The notes: generated from the letters alone by a model not told the origin. A DNA stretch of 64,000 nucleotides from Candidatus Atribacteria bacterium (GCA_003513845.1 DOTB01000019.1:1-64000), one strand, 5' to 3'. Positions 9,124-18,505 are shown, counted from the first letter of the stretch. A program made the numbers and translations.

Positions 9124-10755
9124 TTAATTATTTTTTAAAGTAATAATTATTTTTCCTACAATTACCAACCAGATAAAGTAAAAAAGGGCTAAAACCCGAA
9201 AAATCCTCTTGGGTTGTTTTATCAACCTGTAAACCCATTCCATTCCGTGTCTTTGCATCCACAATGGTGCACGTGGTATCCTCCCCGACAGGACATCAAA
9301 ACTCCCGCCTACCCCCATACATACTGATACATTTAATTTTTCTAAGTTATTAGCAATCCATTTTTCTTGTTTGGGTACACCCATCCCTACTAATAAAATA
9401 TCTGGACGCTTCTCATTAATCTCTCTAATAATCTCCGCCTCTTCTTTGTTTGTAGCAATATTTTCTTTAACTCTTGAATCAAAATAACCATGATGACTTC
9501 CTACAATCTTTAAGCCGGGGTAACATCTGGTTAGATTTAGAGCTGCTTCTTTTGCTATTCCAGGATAAGACCCCAGTAAATATAAAGAATACCCTTTCTG
9601 TACGGCTAATTGACATACTTTGTTTATTATATCAATTCCAGTAACGCGTTCTATTAAAGGCTGTCTTAAGGTTAAGGCAGCCCATAAAATACCCGCTCCA
9701 TCAGGTGTAACTAAATCAGCAGATTTTAAAATTTCATAATATTCTGAATCTTTCCTGGCTCGTAGTATGGCTAAAGTATCTGGTGTAACTATTAGATAAG
9801 GATGAGTTCTTTGGGAAGAAATAAACTCCTCAATCTTGTTAATAACACTTTGATTATCTATCCGGTCGATACCTATCTGAAAAAGTTTGACTCGATTAGC
9901 AGAAGAATCCTCTCCAATAATAATTTCCCCTGACTGAACCTGCTTTTTTATTAACTCAAAGACTAAACTGCCCCCTGCTAATAATGCCATTAAGAGATAG
10001 ATGTTCTGATATACTGAAATAATCAAAGCAGAAAGACTCAAATAAAGGGATGAAGAAATAATGATGATATTGGCTCCTTGAGGAGAAAAGCCATAAGATT
10101 GCAACTTCTGACGTAATCTACTCTCTGGAAAAGAGGAATGATCACCTATATTTTCTGAACGTGCATAAGCTGCAACAATAGAATAAGAAGAGTCAATAAT
10201 AGGAACTCCCAATATCAAAAGAGGTATAAATAGGGTCAAAGCAGCTGTGCTTTTTGATACACCCACAATAGCGATAATAGCTAATACAAAACCAAAAGAC
10301 ATATAATAAGAAGATAATTTTTCCTTGGGTATATATTTGATAAAAAGGAAAGATACAGCAGCCAGGATAAGAGATAAAATTTCTGCTAAAATTAATCCCT
10401 GCCTTTGGAGGAAAGAAACAACTAAAAAGGTCAGAGAAGCAATAAAGACAATATATGGGGTAATATCTCCAAATTCATCTACTTGACCGATAGAATTGGT
10501 GATACTCACTATCCAGATTAAGGTCAAAGGTATGGAAAAAAAGTTAAGATAAAGATATTCGCCAGTTGAGGAGGGATCTCGTAGAAATTCTATTTTAACT
10601 CCAGAATATATTACAATTAGAGAAATTAAAATCTGGAAGATAAGTTTATTTCCTGTAGAAAGCCTTTGTCTTTTATCAGCTCTTCCCAGGAAAATCATCA
10701 GTATGCTGGCTATCGCAATACCTATAATCTTATATATTATTCCCGTTTCAAACAT
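9124..10755 (-). CDS. fusion: degenerate WecA-like membrane domain + WecG/TagA glycosyltransferase
   Basis: A 543-residue protein. Residues ~1-280 form about nine hydrophobic segments laid out like a WecA/MraY GlcNAc-1-phosphate transferase, but the catalytic signatures are gone: TNSIGQVDEFGD stands where TNxINLIDGLDG is expected, the GDSGS motif is missing, and GDHSSFPESRLRQ replaces the His-rich loop. Residues ~285-540 are a complete WecG/TagA/CpsF (GT26) domain with TPDTLAI, VTPDGAGI, ERVTGIDI, GMGVPKQEKW and GVGGSFDVLSG. GT26 enzymes add ManNAc-type sugars to undecaprenyl-PP-GlcNAc. The membrane half may bind the lipid-linked acceptor. ATG 10755 has AGGGG seven bases upstream; TTG 10779 is less likely. 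It is transcribed after the epimerase and the intact WecA homologue at 11888. Confidence 0.88.
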   Translation of the reverse strand: MFETGIIYKIIGIAIASILMIFLGRADKRQRLSTGNKLIFQILISLIVIYSGVKIEFLRDPSSTGEYLYLNFFSIPLTLIWIVSITNSIGQVDEFGDITPYIVFIASLTFLVVSFLQRQGLILAEILSLILAAVSFLFIKYIPKEKLSSYYMSFGFVLAIIAIVGVSKSTAALTLFIPLLILGVPIIDSSYSIVAAYARSENIGDHSSFPESRLRQKLQSYGFSPQGANIIIISSSLYLSLSALIISVYQNIYLLMALLAGGSLVFELIKKQVQSGEIIIGEDSSANRVKLFQIGIDRIDNQSVINKIEEFISSQRTHPYLIVTPDTLAILRARKDSEYYEILKSADLVTPDGAGILWAALTLRQPLIERVTGIDIINKVCQLAVQKGYSLYLLGSYPGIAKEAALNLTRCYPGLKIVGSHHGYFDSRVKENIATNKEEAEIIREINEKRPDILLVGMGVPKQEKWIANNLEKLNVSVCMGVGGSFDVLSGRIPRAPLWMQRHGMEWVYRLIKQPKRIFRVLALFYFIWLVIVGKIIITLKNN

Positions 10756-10851
10756 ATATCTACCCCTGCTCCCCATCAATGCTCTTATTATTTTATTATA
10801 TCTTAATTATATTTTTATTACCATCAATCTTTAATATTAGGATTTTTCTTT

Positions 10852-11832
10852 TCATCTCTTCTTAAACCAATCAACTGTCTTTTTCAATCCTTCAGATAAA
10901 ACGACCTCTGGTTGCCATCCCCAAATCTGCTTAATTAATTGACAGTCCAGAATATTCTTTCTTAAATCCCCAGGGCGGGGAGGTCCGTAATTTGCTTGAT
11001 GAGGAAATTTTATAATCTCTTTTAAAAGATGAAAAAGTTCATTTACTGAAGTGCCTATTCCCGTCCCTAAATTAAAAACATTATTTTCCAACTCAATTTC
11101 TTTTGCACTTTTTGTTTTTTGGATTGTTTTATACAATTTTAACATATTTTTAACCGCGAGTAAATTAGCCTGAGCTACATCTCCCACATAAACATAATCT
11201 CTGATATATTCTCCATCACCATTTATGGTAGGAATCTCCCCTTTTAACATCTTCTCAATAAATATGGCTATAACCCCTGCTTCCCCATAAGGATCCTGCC
11301 GAGGTCCATATACATTTCCATATCTCAAAGATATATAATTAAGATTATAATTTTTCTGATAAAAATTAAGATAATATTCAATTGTCACTTTGCTAATTCC
11401 GTAAGGAGACAATGGTTGGAAGGGATAAGTTTCACTTACTGGTAAATACTCTGGTTCTCCATAAATAGTCCCTCCACTGGAGGCGAAAACTATTCCTTTT
11501 GTTTGATAATTTACACAACATTGTAATAAATTTAAGGAACCCAGGATATTAGTCCGAGCATCAAACAAGGGATCTCTTACCGACAAAGAAACACTTATTT
11601 GTGCTGCTTGATGGCTAACATAATCAGGCCTTTCCCGGTGAAAAACTTCCCTCAATTTTTCTTCATCAGTAATACTCAATTTATAAAACTGGGTCTGTTT
11701 ATTTATATTTTCTTCTCGCCCTGAAGATAGGTCATCAACTACCACTACTTTAAAATTATTTTTGATAAGCAAATCCACAATATGAGAACCAATAAATCCC
11801 GCTCCCCCAGTAACTAATACAGTCATTTTCAT
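10852..11832 (-). CDS. UDP-sugar C4-epimerase-type NAD-dependent SDR
   Basis: A 326-residue extended SDR. It has the NAD-binding motif TGGAGFIGSH (residues 8-17), the ASSGGTIYG active-site strand and the catalytic pair Y144/K148 in SPYGISK. It is closest in style to GalE-like UDP-Glc/UDP-GlcNAc 4-epimerases (AAQISVSLSVRDPLFDA, RYGNVYGPRQDP). Placed between two undecaprenyl-sugar enzymes, it probably supplies a UDP-HexNAc for a lipid-linked glycan; the exact substrate cannot be read. GGAGG lies seven bases before the ATG. A REP-like palindrome separates it from the WecA homologue. Confidence 0.85.
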   Translation of the reverse strand: MKMTVLVTGGAGFIGSHIVDLLIKNNFKVVVVDDLSSGREENINKQTQFYKLSITDEEKLREVFHRERPDYVSHQAAQISVSLSVRDPLFDARTNILGSLNLLQCCVNYQTKGIVFASSGGTIYGEPEYLPVSETYPFQPLSPYGISKVTIEYYLNFYQKNYNLNYISLRYGNVYGPRQDPYGEAGVIAIFIEKMLKGEIPTINGDGEYIRDYVYVGDVAQANLLAVKNMLKLYKTIQKTKSAKEIELENNVFNLGTGIGTSVNELFHLLKEIIKFPHQANYGPPRPGDLRKNILDCQLIKQIWGWQPEVVLSEGLKKTVDWFKKR

Positions 11833-11846
11833 ACATTTTCCTCCCT

Positions 11847-11881
11847 ATGTAAACAAAGGTGCCAGGCACCTTTGTTTACAT
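11847..11881. repeat. REP-like palindrome (family A)
   Basis: A perfect palindrome ATGTAAACAAAGGTGCC / GGCACCTTTGTTTACAT lying between the epimerase start and the stop of the WecA homologue. It could act as a terminator-like stem. Confidence 0.92.
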
Positions 11882-11887
11882 TTTTTA

Positions 11888-12811
11888 CTAAAGAGCTAGA
11901 ATAAGAGCAATTATGCTGCAGAGGGCAGTTACTCCCCATAGAATTAAAACAACATTCTTATGAGATATCCCGCGACTCAAAAGACGATGATGGAGATGTT
12001 TTTTATCAGCCTGAAAAATAGGTTGATGACTTCTATATCGCCTGTATATAGCAAATAAAGTATCAAAAATAGGTAAAGCTAAAACAATTAAAGGAATGAA
12101 AACAAAAAATGCATTTTCACTTTTTAAAACCCATAAGGCTCCAAGGGAAGCTAATATAAAACCGGAAAAAGTACTTCCCGAATCACCTAAAAATATCTTT
12201 GCTGGATAAAAATTAAATCTTAAAAAAGCTAACATACTTCCCGCCAGGGCAATAGATATAAGATTTAAAGTTTCGAAATTTTGCTTTAACCCTAAAACAA
12301 AAAAAGTGATTAAAGTGATAATTGAAACTCCACAAGCCAGTCCATCTAAACCATCTATTAGATTAATAGAATTAGTAACTCCCACTATCCATAAGATTAA
12401 GATAGGATAAAGAAGATAGCCTAATAAATCAAAGCTTTTTAACTGGTTATTTATAAAGATATTTATTAAATCAATATTGGAGATAATCACCATCAATGCC
12501 GGTACCATTTGAATAATGAATTTATGTTTAGGTGAGAGATCGACAATATCATCTACTATCCCTAATAGTAAAATAATTACCCCCGCAGCTAATAAAATTT
12601 TAATCTGCCCTTCTATCTGTACAATAAACAGCAAACTTAGTAAAAATCCAAAAAAAATAATTACTCCCCCTAAATTAGGAATAGCTGCCTCGTGTATTTT
12701 ACGGTGATTAGGCAAATCTACCATATTCTGTTTTTTCCCTACTTGAGCTAAATAAGGGGTTAAGATATAGGAAACCGCAAAGGCAATAACACCTACTTCT
12801 ATGTATTTCAA
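11888..12811 (-). CDS. undecaprenyl-phosphate GlcNAc-1-phosphate transferase (WecA/TagO-like)
   Basis: A 307-residue polytopic enzyme of the MraY/WecA family (GT4-type PNPT). All signatures are intact: VDD (D87, D88), NSINLIDGLDG (N147, D153, D156), FLGDSGS (D210) and the loop DKKHLHHRLL (H272, H274, H275). It transfers HexNAc-1-P from UDP to undecaprenyl phosphate at the inner membrane, starting surface-glycan assembly. It contrasts with the catalytically blank copy in the fusion at 9124. The start is TTG with AGGAG about ten bases upstream. It is the first gene of a likely three-gene set with the epimerase and the GT26 fusion. Confidence 0.9.
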   Translation of the reverse strand: MKYIEVGVIAFAVSYILTPYLAQVGKKQNMVDLPNHRKIHEAAIPNLGGVIIFFGFLLSLLFIVQIEGQIKILLAAGVIILLLGIVDDIVDLSPKHKFIIQMVPALMVIISNIDLINIFINNQLKSFDLLGYLLYPILILWIVGVTNSINLIDGLDGLACGVSIITLITFFVLGLKQNFETLNLISIALAGSMLAFLRFNFYPAKIFLGDSGSTFSGFILASLGALWVLKSENAFFVFIPLIVLALPIFDTLFAIYRRYRSHQPIFQADKKHLHHRLLSRGISHKNVVLILWGVTALCSIIALILAL

Positions 12812-12895
12812 AAAACAATCTCCTATCTTTTCTTAGTAGTTAAGGTAAACTAAAATTTTGTGTTGTGACTGGATTGGTATAAAATGTTATCCTAC

Positions 12896-12920
12896 CTTAT
12901 CTTATCTTATCTTATCTTAA
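12896..12920. repeat. CTTAT microsatellite at a gene end
   Basis: Five near-perfect CTTAT units run across the 3' end of the isomerase gene, covering its stop codon. Slippage here would change only the last residues. A related TCTTCTTA repeat lies at 22920-22950. Confidence 0.75.
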
Positions 12921-14030
12921 TCGAGCTAATTCTTTCTTTAAATTTTCAATACAAGCTACCGGGGAAGGGTCAACCTGATTTAATACAGCTAAATAATAAC
13001 TTACCAGGTCACCCAAATAGATCAGGGAAAACATGCGGGCTAACTTCCCCTTACCACTCGAGTGGCAAATTATAAATTCTGCAACTTTATTTCCAATAAT
13101 CTTTTGAGTAATTTCGCGTCTCTGATTTATCCGCAATGACCCTTCTTTGTCTTCCAGATAAATAATTTTAACCAGTCGATTTATATTGTTTTCGATTTCA
13201 TAACCAACTATTTCATTGTGATTTAATTCAGAAAATATATTCCAAAAACAGGGCCATTTACTATTTTCATTTATTTGAGTCTTCCATCGCATAGCAACTG
13301 CTTCAAGTAATCCCTCAGAACCATAGACCAATGGAAGATTCTGGTATAATTTCAGGGCTATCTTTTTAGCTAAATTATTCTTAAGTGGAGACTCACTACT
13401 ATATGCCCTGCAAAGTCCCTGTAAAATATCAAAAGCTTCCTCAATCTCCTGGTTTCTCTCTTTTATAAGACCCATCCTCTCTAAAACCTTTAACATCGGA
13501 AAGAACAAATAAGGGATGGCAGCTCGAGGTTGAATCCCTGCTGGTACTTTAATAAAAGGAAAAGTCTTTTCTTTAGATAGCTCAGCAAATTTACCTCCCG
13601 AAGTTAGGGCGATGACTTTGGCCTTAGCTTTCAAAGACTTTTTCAAGGCAGAAATAGTCTCTTCGGTATTACCAGAATAACTTACCGCAAAGACTAATGA
13701 ATTTTCCCCCACAAATTTTGGCACATCATAGCCTCGGATGACTAAGAGGGGTATGGAAAGTTCATCAGCTAAATAATGAGATAACAAATTGCCACCGATA
13801 GCTGAACCTCCCATTCCAAGTACGACGATATTTTTAAGTCTATCAGGAGAAACAGATAATAAATCAGGAGTAAGGGGAAACTCTTCGCCTAACTGCAAAG
13901 AATCTTTCATCTTTTCAGTAAAATCTTCTAATAGGCCGATCATATTATCTTGGTCTAATCCGGATAAATCCCCATCTAATATTTTCTCTGCCTGGTTAAT
14001 ATCTATTCTGTTTTCTTTTAGTTCATTCAT
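12912..14030 (-). CDS. bifunctional phosphoglucose/phosphomannose isomerase
   Basis: A ~372-residue SIS-domain isomerase of the PGI/PMI family. Family features: LGMGGSAIGGNLLSHY near residue 70, the sugar-phosphate-binding SYSGNTEETISAL, a PAGIQPRAAIPYLF loop and ELNHNEIVGYE with the catalytic Glu/His. It interconverts fructose-6-P with glucose-6-P and mannose-6-P, feeding UDP-glucose and GDP-mannose pools used by the polysaccharide genes in this window (ugd at 59494, gmd at 49553). I prefer ATG 14030, preceded by GGAAGG, over GTG 14042. Confidence 0.88.
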   Translation of the reverse strand: MNELKENRIDINQAEKILDGDLSGLDQDNMIGLLEDFTEKMKDSLQLGEEFPLTPDLLSVSPDRLKNIVVLGMGGSAIGGNLLSHYLADELSIPLLVIRGYDVPKFVGENSLVFAVSYSGNTEETISALKKSLKAKAKVIALTSGGKFAELSKEKTFPFIKVPAGIQPRAAIPYLFFPMLKVLERMGLIKERNQEIEEAFDILQGLCRAYSSESPLKNNLAKKIALKLYQNLPLVYGSEGLLEAVAMRWKTQINENSKWPCFWNIFSELNHNEIVGYEIENNINRLVKIIYLEDKEGSLRINQRREITQKIIGNKVAEFIICHSSGKGKLARMFSLIYLGDLVSYYLAVLNQVDPSPVACIENLKKELARLR

Positions 14031-14108
14031 AATCCCTTCCACCCCTTTTTAAATCTATTTTTACATTCTATAACATACCACACAACTATTTTTCAAGCAA
14101 GTATACAA

Positions 14109-14144
14109 ATGTAAACAAAGGTGCCTGGCACTTTTGTTTACATT
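14109..14144. repeat. REP-like palindrome (family A)
   Basis: ATGTAAACAAAGGTGCC / GGCACTTTTGTTTACAT, four bases beyond the stop of the beta-helix lipoprotein gene and upstream of the isomerase. Confidence 0.9.
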
Positions 14145-14147
14145 ACA

Positions 14148-15971
14148 TTAGGGTGCTGTAGACAACCAAGGGTCAAAATCAATGTCCCCATCTGACTGAC
14201 TCCAATAAGCCCAATCTCCCGAACTTGAATTGTTGCCTGGATATTTTGGTCCCGCAGCATCTCCCCACCAGTTATTCTCTGCTTTTATAGTATGAGGAGC
14301 TTCATTACTAACACCATGAATACTATTCCCGGTAATACTATTCTCTCCTACACTTCCTCTCTCTCCTCCCCCTAAATCCGGGTTTACTAAAGCACCCCAG
14401 GTTGAATTATAATCAATTAATACTCCATAACTATTATTACTAATAGTATTATAAGAAATAATTGGTGTAGCACTCTCCCGACAATAGATACCAGTATTTG
14501 AATTATTACAAATATCATTGTTATTAATCTCTGGTGAAGAATCGCCCCAGGTTCTTATTCCATATTGATTGGAAAGAATAGAATTATTTCTAATTATTCC
14601 TGAACCGCCCCTACCAATATCTATTCCGCTATAACCATTATTCTCAATATCATTATCTTCAATTATGGGAACAGAATTGGTATAACTTATTCCATAATCA
14701 TAGTTATTTCTTACTAAGTTGTTGTTTATAATTATAAAGGAACATCCATTAAAATATATACCAACATTTGCTTTATTTTCTCCATCAATAGTAAATCCAG
14801 ATATGGTAACATTATTAGCCTCAATAGTGATTAAATTTCCAATTATACCCCCACCCATGATAAATGCATTGTCTCGACCCGCACCCCAAAGATTAATCTC
14901 TTTATTTATCACTAATTGCTCATTATAAGTTCCTGCACTGACTATAACTGATTTTCCAGAATTAACTGCTTCTATCCCCTCCCTGATAGTATTAAAGGGG
15001 TTAATCTTAGTACCATCTTCAACTCCGCTTGTATTTCCAGCATCTACATACACATTTAAATCATATTCAATTTCTGCAATTAAGGGAACGCTTTCATTTC
15101 CAACAAAATCACAAGAAGTAATGGATATAGTATTAACACCTTCTGAAAGATTATATGAATAGGACCACTCAGTAGAAGAATTAAGAGGAATCACTTCTGT
15201 GCCATTAATCCAAAGAGAAGAATCTGCTTCTTTGGTACCTGAGAGAATCTGGGGAGATATATTGGTCGGGGTAATTACCTCATTTAATGTAGGTTTCTTG
15301 GGAGGAGTTATATCTTTTACAGTTATTTTCCATTGAAAACTATCTGTAAATTCTCCATCACTTACTAAAACTTTTATTACTTTTGTCCCATATTCTCCAT
15401 ACTCAGAAGAATATTTCCAGATACTCTGTGCGCTATTTTCATTTGTTGAAGAACTGGAAACAAGTTTTCCTTCTAAAAACCATTGAAATCCAAGAGCTGT
15501 GTTTATGTCAACATCATAAGCTTGAATTTCGAATTTGATTGAATCTCCTTCATTAATCTCAATGTTGAGATTACTCGGAAGATAAGAAATGATTTGAGGA
15601 GGGTCATTGATATTAATGACTTCGATTTTAAAACTCTGCTGGATGTTATGTTTGCCATCAGTAATTTCTATAATCACTTGATGCACTCCTATCTGATTAT
15701 TGTTCGGTATCCAGGTTACTAAACCATTTTCACTATCAATGCCCATTCCTTCTGGATTGAGAGCTAAAAAATAGGTAAGTCTATCTCCCTCCGGATCTTT
15801 TGCCTCAATCTGATATGAATAAAGATGATTTTCTTTGACAGTACTAATAGGGTCAGAAATTATAACCGGTGCCTGGTTTAAAAACGGAATAATTTTTTCT
15901 AAATTTAAGCAACCCCCAATCGATAATGCTATAACAATTAATCCAATTAACAATACAAAAAACTTTTTCAC
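14148..15971 (-). CDS. surface lipoprotein with Ig-like domains and a parallel beta-helix
   Basis: A 607-residue exported protein. Residues 1-21 form a lipoprotein signal with lipobox SIGGC (C21). Residues ~33-125 resemble a cadherin/He-PIG Ig-like domain (APVIISDP through GDRLTYFLAL to GKHNIQQSFKIEV), followed by further Ig-like folds to about 305. Residues ~310-590 form a right-handed beta-helix of the NosD/DUF1565 type with repeated N-N-x-I/G-I turns (for example NNNLVRNNYDYGI, NGYSGIDIG, NNSILSNQYGI). Such proteins bind or cleave polysaccharides, but no catalytic residues can be assigned, so the activity is unknown. The start is GTG. It ends four bases from a REP-like palindrome. Confidence 0.82.
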   Translation of the reverse strand: MKKFFVLLIGLIVIALSIGGCLNLEKIIPFLNQAPVIISDPISTVKENHLYSYQIEAKDPEGDRLTYFLALNPEGMGIDSENGLVTWIPNNNQIGVHQVIIEITDGKHNIQQSFKIEVININDPPQIISYLPSNLNIEINEGDSIKFEIQAYDVDINTALGFQWFLEGKLVSSSSTNENSAQSIWKYSSEYGEYGTKVIKVLVSDGEFTDSFQWKITVKDITPPKKPTLNEVITPTNISPQILSGTKEADSSLWINGTEVIPLNSSTEWSYSYNLSEGVNTISITSCDFVGNESVPLIAEIEYDLNVYVDAGNTSGVEDGTKINPFNTIREGIEAVNSGKSVIVSAGTYNEQLVINKEINLWGAGRDNAFIMGGGIIGNLITIEANNVTISGFTIDGENKANVGIYFNGCSFIIINNNLVRNNYDYGISYTNSVPIIEDNDIENNGYSGIDIGRGGSGIIRNNSILSNQYGIRTWGDSSPEINNNDICNNSNTGIYCRESATPIISYNTISNNSYGVLIDYNSTWGALVNPDLGGGERGSVGENSITGNSIHGVSNEAPHTIKAENNWWGDAAGPKYPGNNSSSGDWAYWSQSDGDIDFDPWLSTAP

Positions 15972-16204
15972 CTTTTAATACATCCCTTTTTCTAAATATA
16001 TCTAATTTATTTTGATATTTTTTCTTTTAATTCTTTAAGTTCTTCAAGGAATTAAGTATTTTATATTCTTATTTGATATGATTCGAATCATAAAAAGTTG
16101 TAACACTATCTTATTATAAAGCACCCACCTCATCTTTCTTTTTTTCTTTTACTTATACATTTATTTTTTCATTAATTTACTTATTTCTGTTCCAAGATAT
16201 TTTT

Positions 16205-17335
16205 CTAATCTACCTTCCAAAAGATTCTTTTCGCATTATCATGATAAATCATTCTTAAAGTAACATCATCAAGATTAAGGCCTTTGTATACTGTTTCTGG
16301 ATCAATATTTTCTCGAGCTTTTTTACTCATCATCTTATAAATTGAATCTGGCAAAGTAAATTCTTCTTTTTCTAACATATCAAAATAACTTAATACTATT
16401 TCATCAATATAACTCCTACTTTTAGCCCGATATGAGGTAATAACTATATCTGTCCCAAAGAGAATTCGATCCTTATATTTTCTCATAAATTTTTTAAATG
16501 CTTCAGCATTCTGGGAAATTCTTTTAAATCCTGCTACTTGAAAATCAGGATGACCAAAACTTATATCTGTATAGAGATTAGGATAAGAATCAAGAAGTCT
16601 ACTCAATCGAAAAAGATTGCTTGAGGTCAAGATAAAATGGGGGGCAATAATCGTCAAATTTGGAAAATTCTGTAAAATATTTTCAAATTGTGGGAGAAAA
16701 CGTCCACTGTTTACATGATAAAGGATAGGTATCCCTCTTTCTTCACAATAACTATATACCTCCATCATTCCAGGATCATCCAAGGGGAGCCTAAAAAAAT
16801 TATCGTAAAAAAAACCGTGTCCATTATAAAGTTTCAAACCCTTGGCACCATCAACAATAAACTTCTTTAACTTCTCCAGTTTATTTTCATCGAGAGGGTT
16901 GATAGTGCATAAAGCAATAAACTTATCTGGATATTGCTTACTTATATTTATGATCTCTTCATTATTTTTATCATATTCAGTAAATCCATATTTAGGATTT
17001 AGATAAAAAGTATACTTAGAAGTCCCCAGTATAATCAATTTTTCTATCTGGCAATCTTCCATCACCTTAAGGAGGATTGGTAAATTACGAGAGGATTGAA
17101 CATGTTCGTGGGCATTTATAATTTTAAAATTCGCCCTTCTTTCTGTGAGGGCTGGATTAATTTCAGCAATTAGAGATGAAGGCTGGTTATCTATCCATAA
17201 AGGTAGATAACCTATTTGCCTGAAATACCATAAAAACATCGTTACCAACAATATAATTATTATGACATAAAACCATAAATCGCTTTTTTTCCCTCTTCTT
17301 GCTATTTCTTTTGTACTGGCTTTTTTTTGGACCAT
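16205..17335 (-). CDS. membrane-anchored amidohydrolase-2-like metal-dependent hydrolase
   Basis: A 376-residue protein with a basic N-terminus, one membrane anchor (about residues 21-38) and a TIM-barrel hydrolase domain. Likely metal ligands and active-site residues are H76 and H78 in NAHEH, the His in LYHVN, the His in APHF and the Asp in LFGTDI, in the order expected for amidohydrolase-2 (PF04909) proteins. The anchor puts the catalytic domain outside the cytoplasmic membrane, unusual for a family that is mostly cytosolic. The substrate is unknown and the neighbours do not suggest one. It has its own 195-base upstream gap containing a REP-like palindrome. Confidence 0.78.
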   Translation of the reverse strand: MVQKKASTKEIARRGKKSDLWFYVIIIILLVTMFLWYFRQIGYLPLWIDNQPSSLIAEINPALTERRANFKIINAHEHVQSSRNLPILLKVMEDCQIEKLIILGTSKYTFYLNPKYGFTEYDKNNEEIINISKQYPDKFIALCTINPLDENKLEKLKKFIVDGAKGLKLYNGHGFFYDNFFRLPLDDPGMMEVYSYCEERGIPILYHVNSGRFLPQFENILQNFPNLTIIAPHFILTSSNLFRLSRLLDSYPNLYTDISFGHPDFQVAGFKRISQNAEAFKKFMRKYKDRILFGTDIVITSYRAKSRSYIDEIVLSYFDMLEKEEFTLPDSIYKMMSKKARENIDPETVYKGLNLDDVTLRMIYHDNAKRIFWKVD

Positions 17336-17418
17336 TCCCTCTAACTTGCCCCTTGAATTAATAACTAAAATAAATTATACCTTACTTTCCTCCAAACTCC
17401 AAAAAATTTTTATCAATA

Positions 17419-17456
17419 AATGTAAACAAAGGTGCCAGGCACCTTTGTTTACATTT
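17419..17456. repeat. REP-like palindrome (family A) upstream of the transposase
   Basis: A perfect AATGTAAACAAAGGTGCC / GGCACCTTTGTTTACATT palindrome, followed at 17458-17475 by a half-copy GACAAATTTGGTGC of the alternative arm. It lies between the amidohydrolase and the RAYT gene and belongs to the set probably mobilised by that enzyme. Confidence 0.92.
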
Positions 17457-17492
17457 GTGACAAATTTGGTGCTGTGATCTCCTATAAAAATC

Positions 17493-17521
17493 TTGAATTA
17501 TTATAAATAAAATAGTATACT
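17493..17521 (+). promoter_or_regulatory. sigma-70-type promoter of the transposase, likely leaderless
   Basis: TTGAAT (17493-17498), 17-base spacer, TATACT (17516-17521). The ATG is at 17531, about where transcription should begin, and no ribosome site is visible, so the mRNA would be leaderless or nearly so. Confidence 0.6.
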
Positions 17522-17530
17522 TTATTCATT

Positions 17531-18415
17531 ATGGTGCGAATAAACAGAAAAGAAATTGAATATAAAAATGCTTTCTACCATATAATAGCAAAAGGGGTCG
17601 AAGGGATAAACATTTTTATTGACGATATAGATAAAAATAAATTTTTACAACTTCTACAAAAAATGGTTAACTCTTACCATATTCATCTCTTCTTTTATGT
17701 GCTAATGGATACTCATTTTCACCTCCTGCTTAAAACAGAAGAAACAAATCTTTCTGAAGCGATGCAGTTTTTAAATTCTTCTTATGCCCACTGGTTTAAT
17801 TTAAGACATATTAGAAAAGGTCATTTATTCCAAGACCGTTATAAAAGCTATCTTATCCTAAATCCTCTTTACATGTATAGTGTGGCTTCTTATATTAGCC
17901 TAAATCCTGTAGAGGCTGGATTGGTAGATTCTCCTGAAAATTACCCCTGGTGCAGTTTTCAATACTTCATCTCAGCTTCAGGCAAAACTGCTCCCCCCTG
18001 GCTAAAGGTTAAAGAATTCTTAAAACTTTGCCAAACTAACGCAGATAATTTTGTTAATTTTGTAAAGGATAATAATCCTAAAAATCATACAGAAAAAGTC
18101 CTCCAAAATTTTAATAAGACAACCTCAAATTATAGATTGAATACTAACACCCAAGCTTATCTTCCTAAAAATATAGAAAATATATTGGTTAAAGTTAAAG
18201 AGCGAGTTGGGGATATAGACACTAATAAACGTTTAAAACATTTACTTGTTTACCTATTAATAAAAGAGGGTTATAGAATAAACGATATAGCAACTTCTTT
18301 GAACCTTACCCGACAGAGTATTTTGGGAATAAATAGAAAAATCCAAAAAAATTTAATAAATGACCACTTTTGTCAGCTTTTACTAAATCGAATCAAGATG
18401 AGCCTATTTACATAA
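17531..18415 (+). CDS. REP-associated tyrosine transposase (RAYT, Y1/HUH family)
   Basis: A 294-residue HUH nuclease of the IS200-like Y1 family. It has the HUH motif DTHFHLLLK (H62, H64), the segment GHLFQDRYKS and YISLNPVEAGLV, which probably holds the catalytic Tyr (Y121), and the family's PENYPWCSFQYF. After ~200 residues comes a DnaA-type helix-turn-helix (YRINDIATSLNLTRQSILG) often seen in RAYTs. RAYTs nick single-stranded palindromic REP sequences and are thought to spread them. The gene is flanked by GTGCCAGGCAC palindromes (17419 and 18424), and at least ten copies are scattered in this window, which fits that role. It appears intact and is one of the few plus-strand genes. Confidence 0.92.
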   Translation: MVRINRKEIEYKNAFYHIIAKGVEGINIFIDDIDKNKFLQLLQKMVNSYHIHLFFYVLMDTHFHLLLKTEETNLSEAMQFLNSSYAHWFNLRHIRKGHLFQDRYKSYLILNPLYMYSVASYISLNPVEAGLVDSPENYPWCSFQYFISASGKTAPPWLKVKEFLKLCQTNADNFVNFVKDNNPKNHTEKVLQNFNKTTSNYRLNTNTQAYLPKNIENILVKVKERVGDIDTNKRLKHLLVYLLIKEGYRINDIATSLNLTRQSILGINRKIQKNLINDHFCQLLLNRIKMSLFT

Positions 18416-18423
18416 AAAAGAAA

Positions 18424-18497
18424 ATGTAAAAAAAGGTGCCAGGCACCTTTTTTTACATTTATGACAAATTTAGTGCCTGGCACCTTTGTTTACATTG
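18424..18497. repeat. paired REP-like palindromes, left arm of a long inverted repeat
   Basis: Two palindromes back to back: 18424-18460 (AATGTAAAAAAAGGTGCC arms) and a chimeric one at 18461-18496 with one ATGACAAATTTAGTGCC arm and one standard arm. The whole unit is the reverse complement, with a single kind of base change, of 21704-21777, so the gene in between is bracketed by inverted copies. Confidence 0.92.
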
Positions 18498-18505
18498 GAG
18501 AAAAG

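Noticed and set aside
18461-18505. Upstream start of the peptidase-barrel gene
   Set aside because: Those 15 codons lie inside a chimeric REP-like palindrome; ATG 18506 has a ribosome site and begins the signal peptide.
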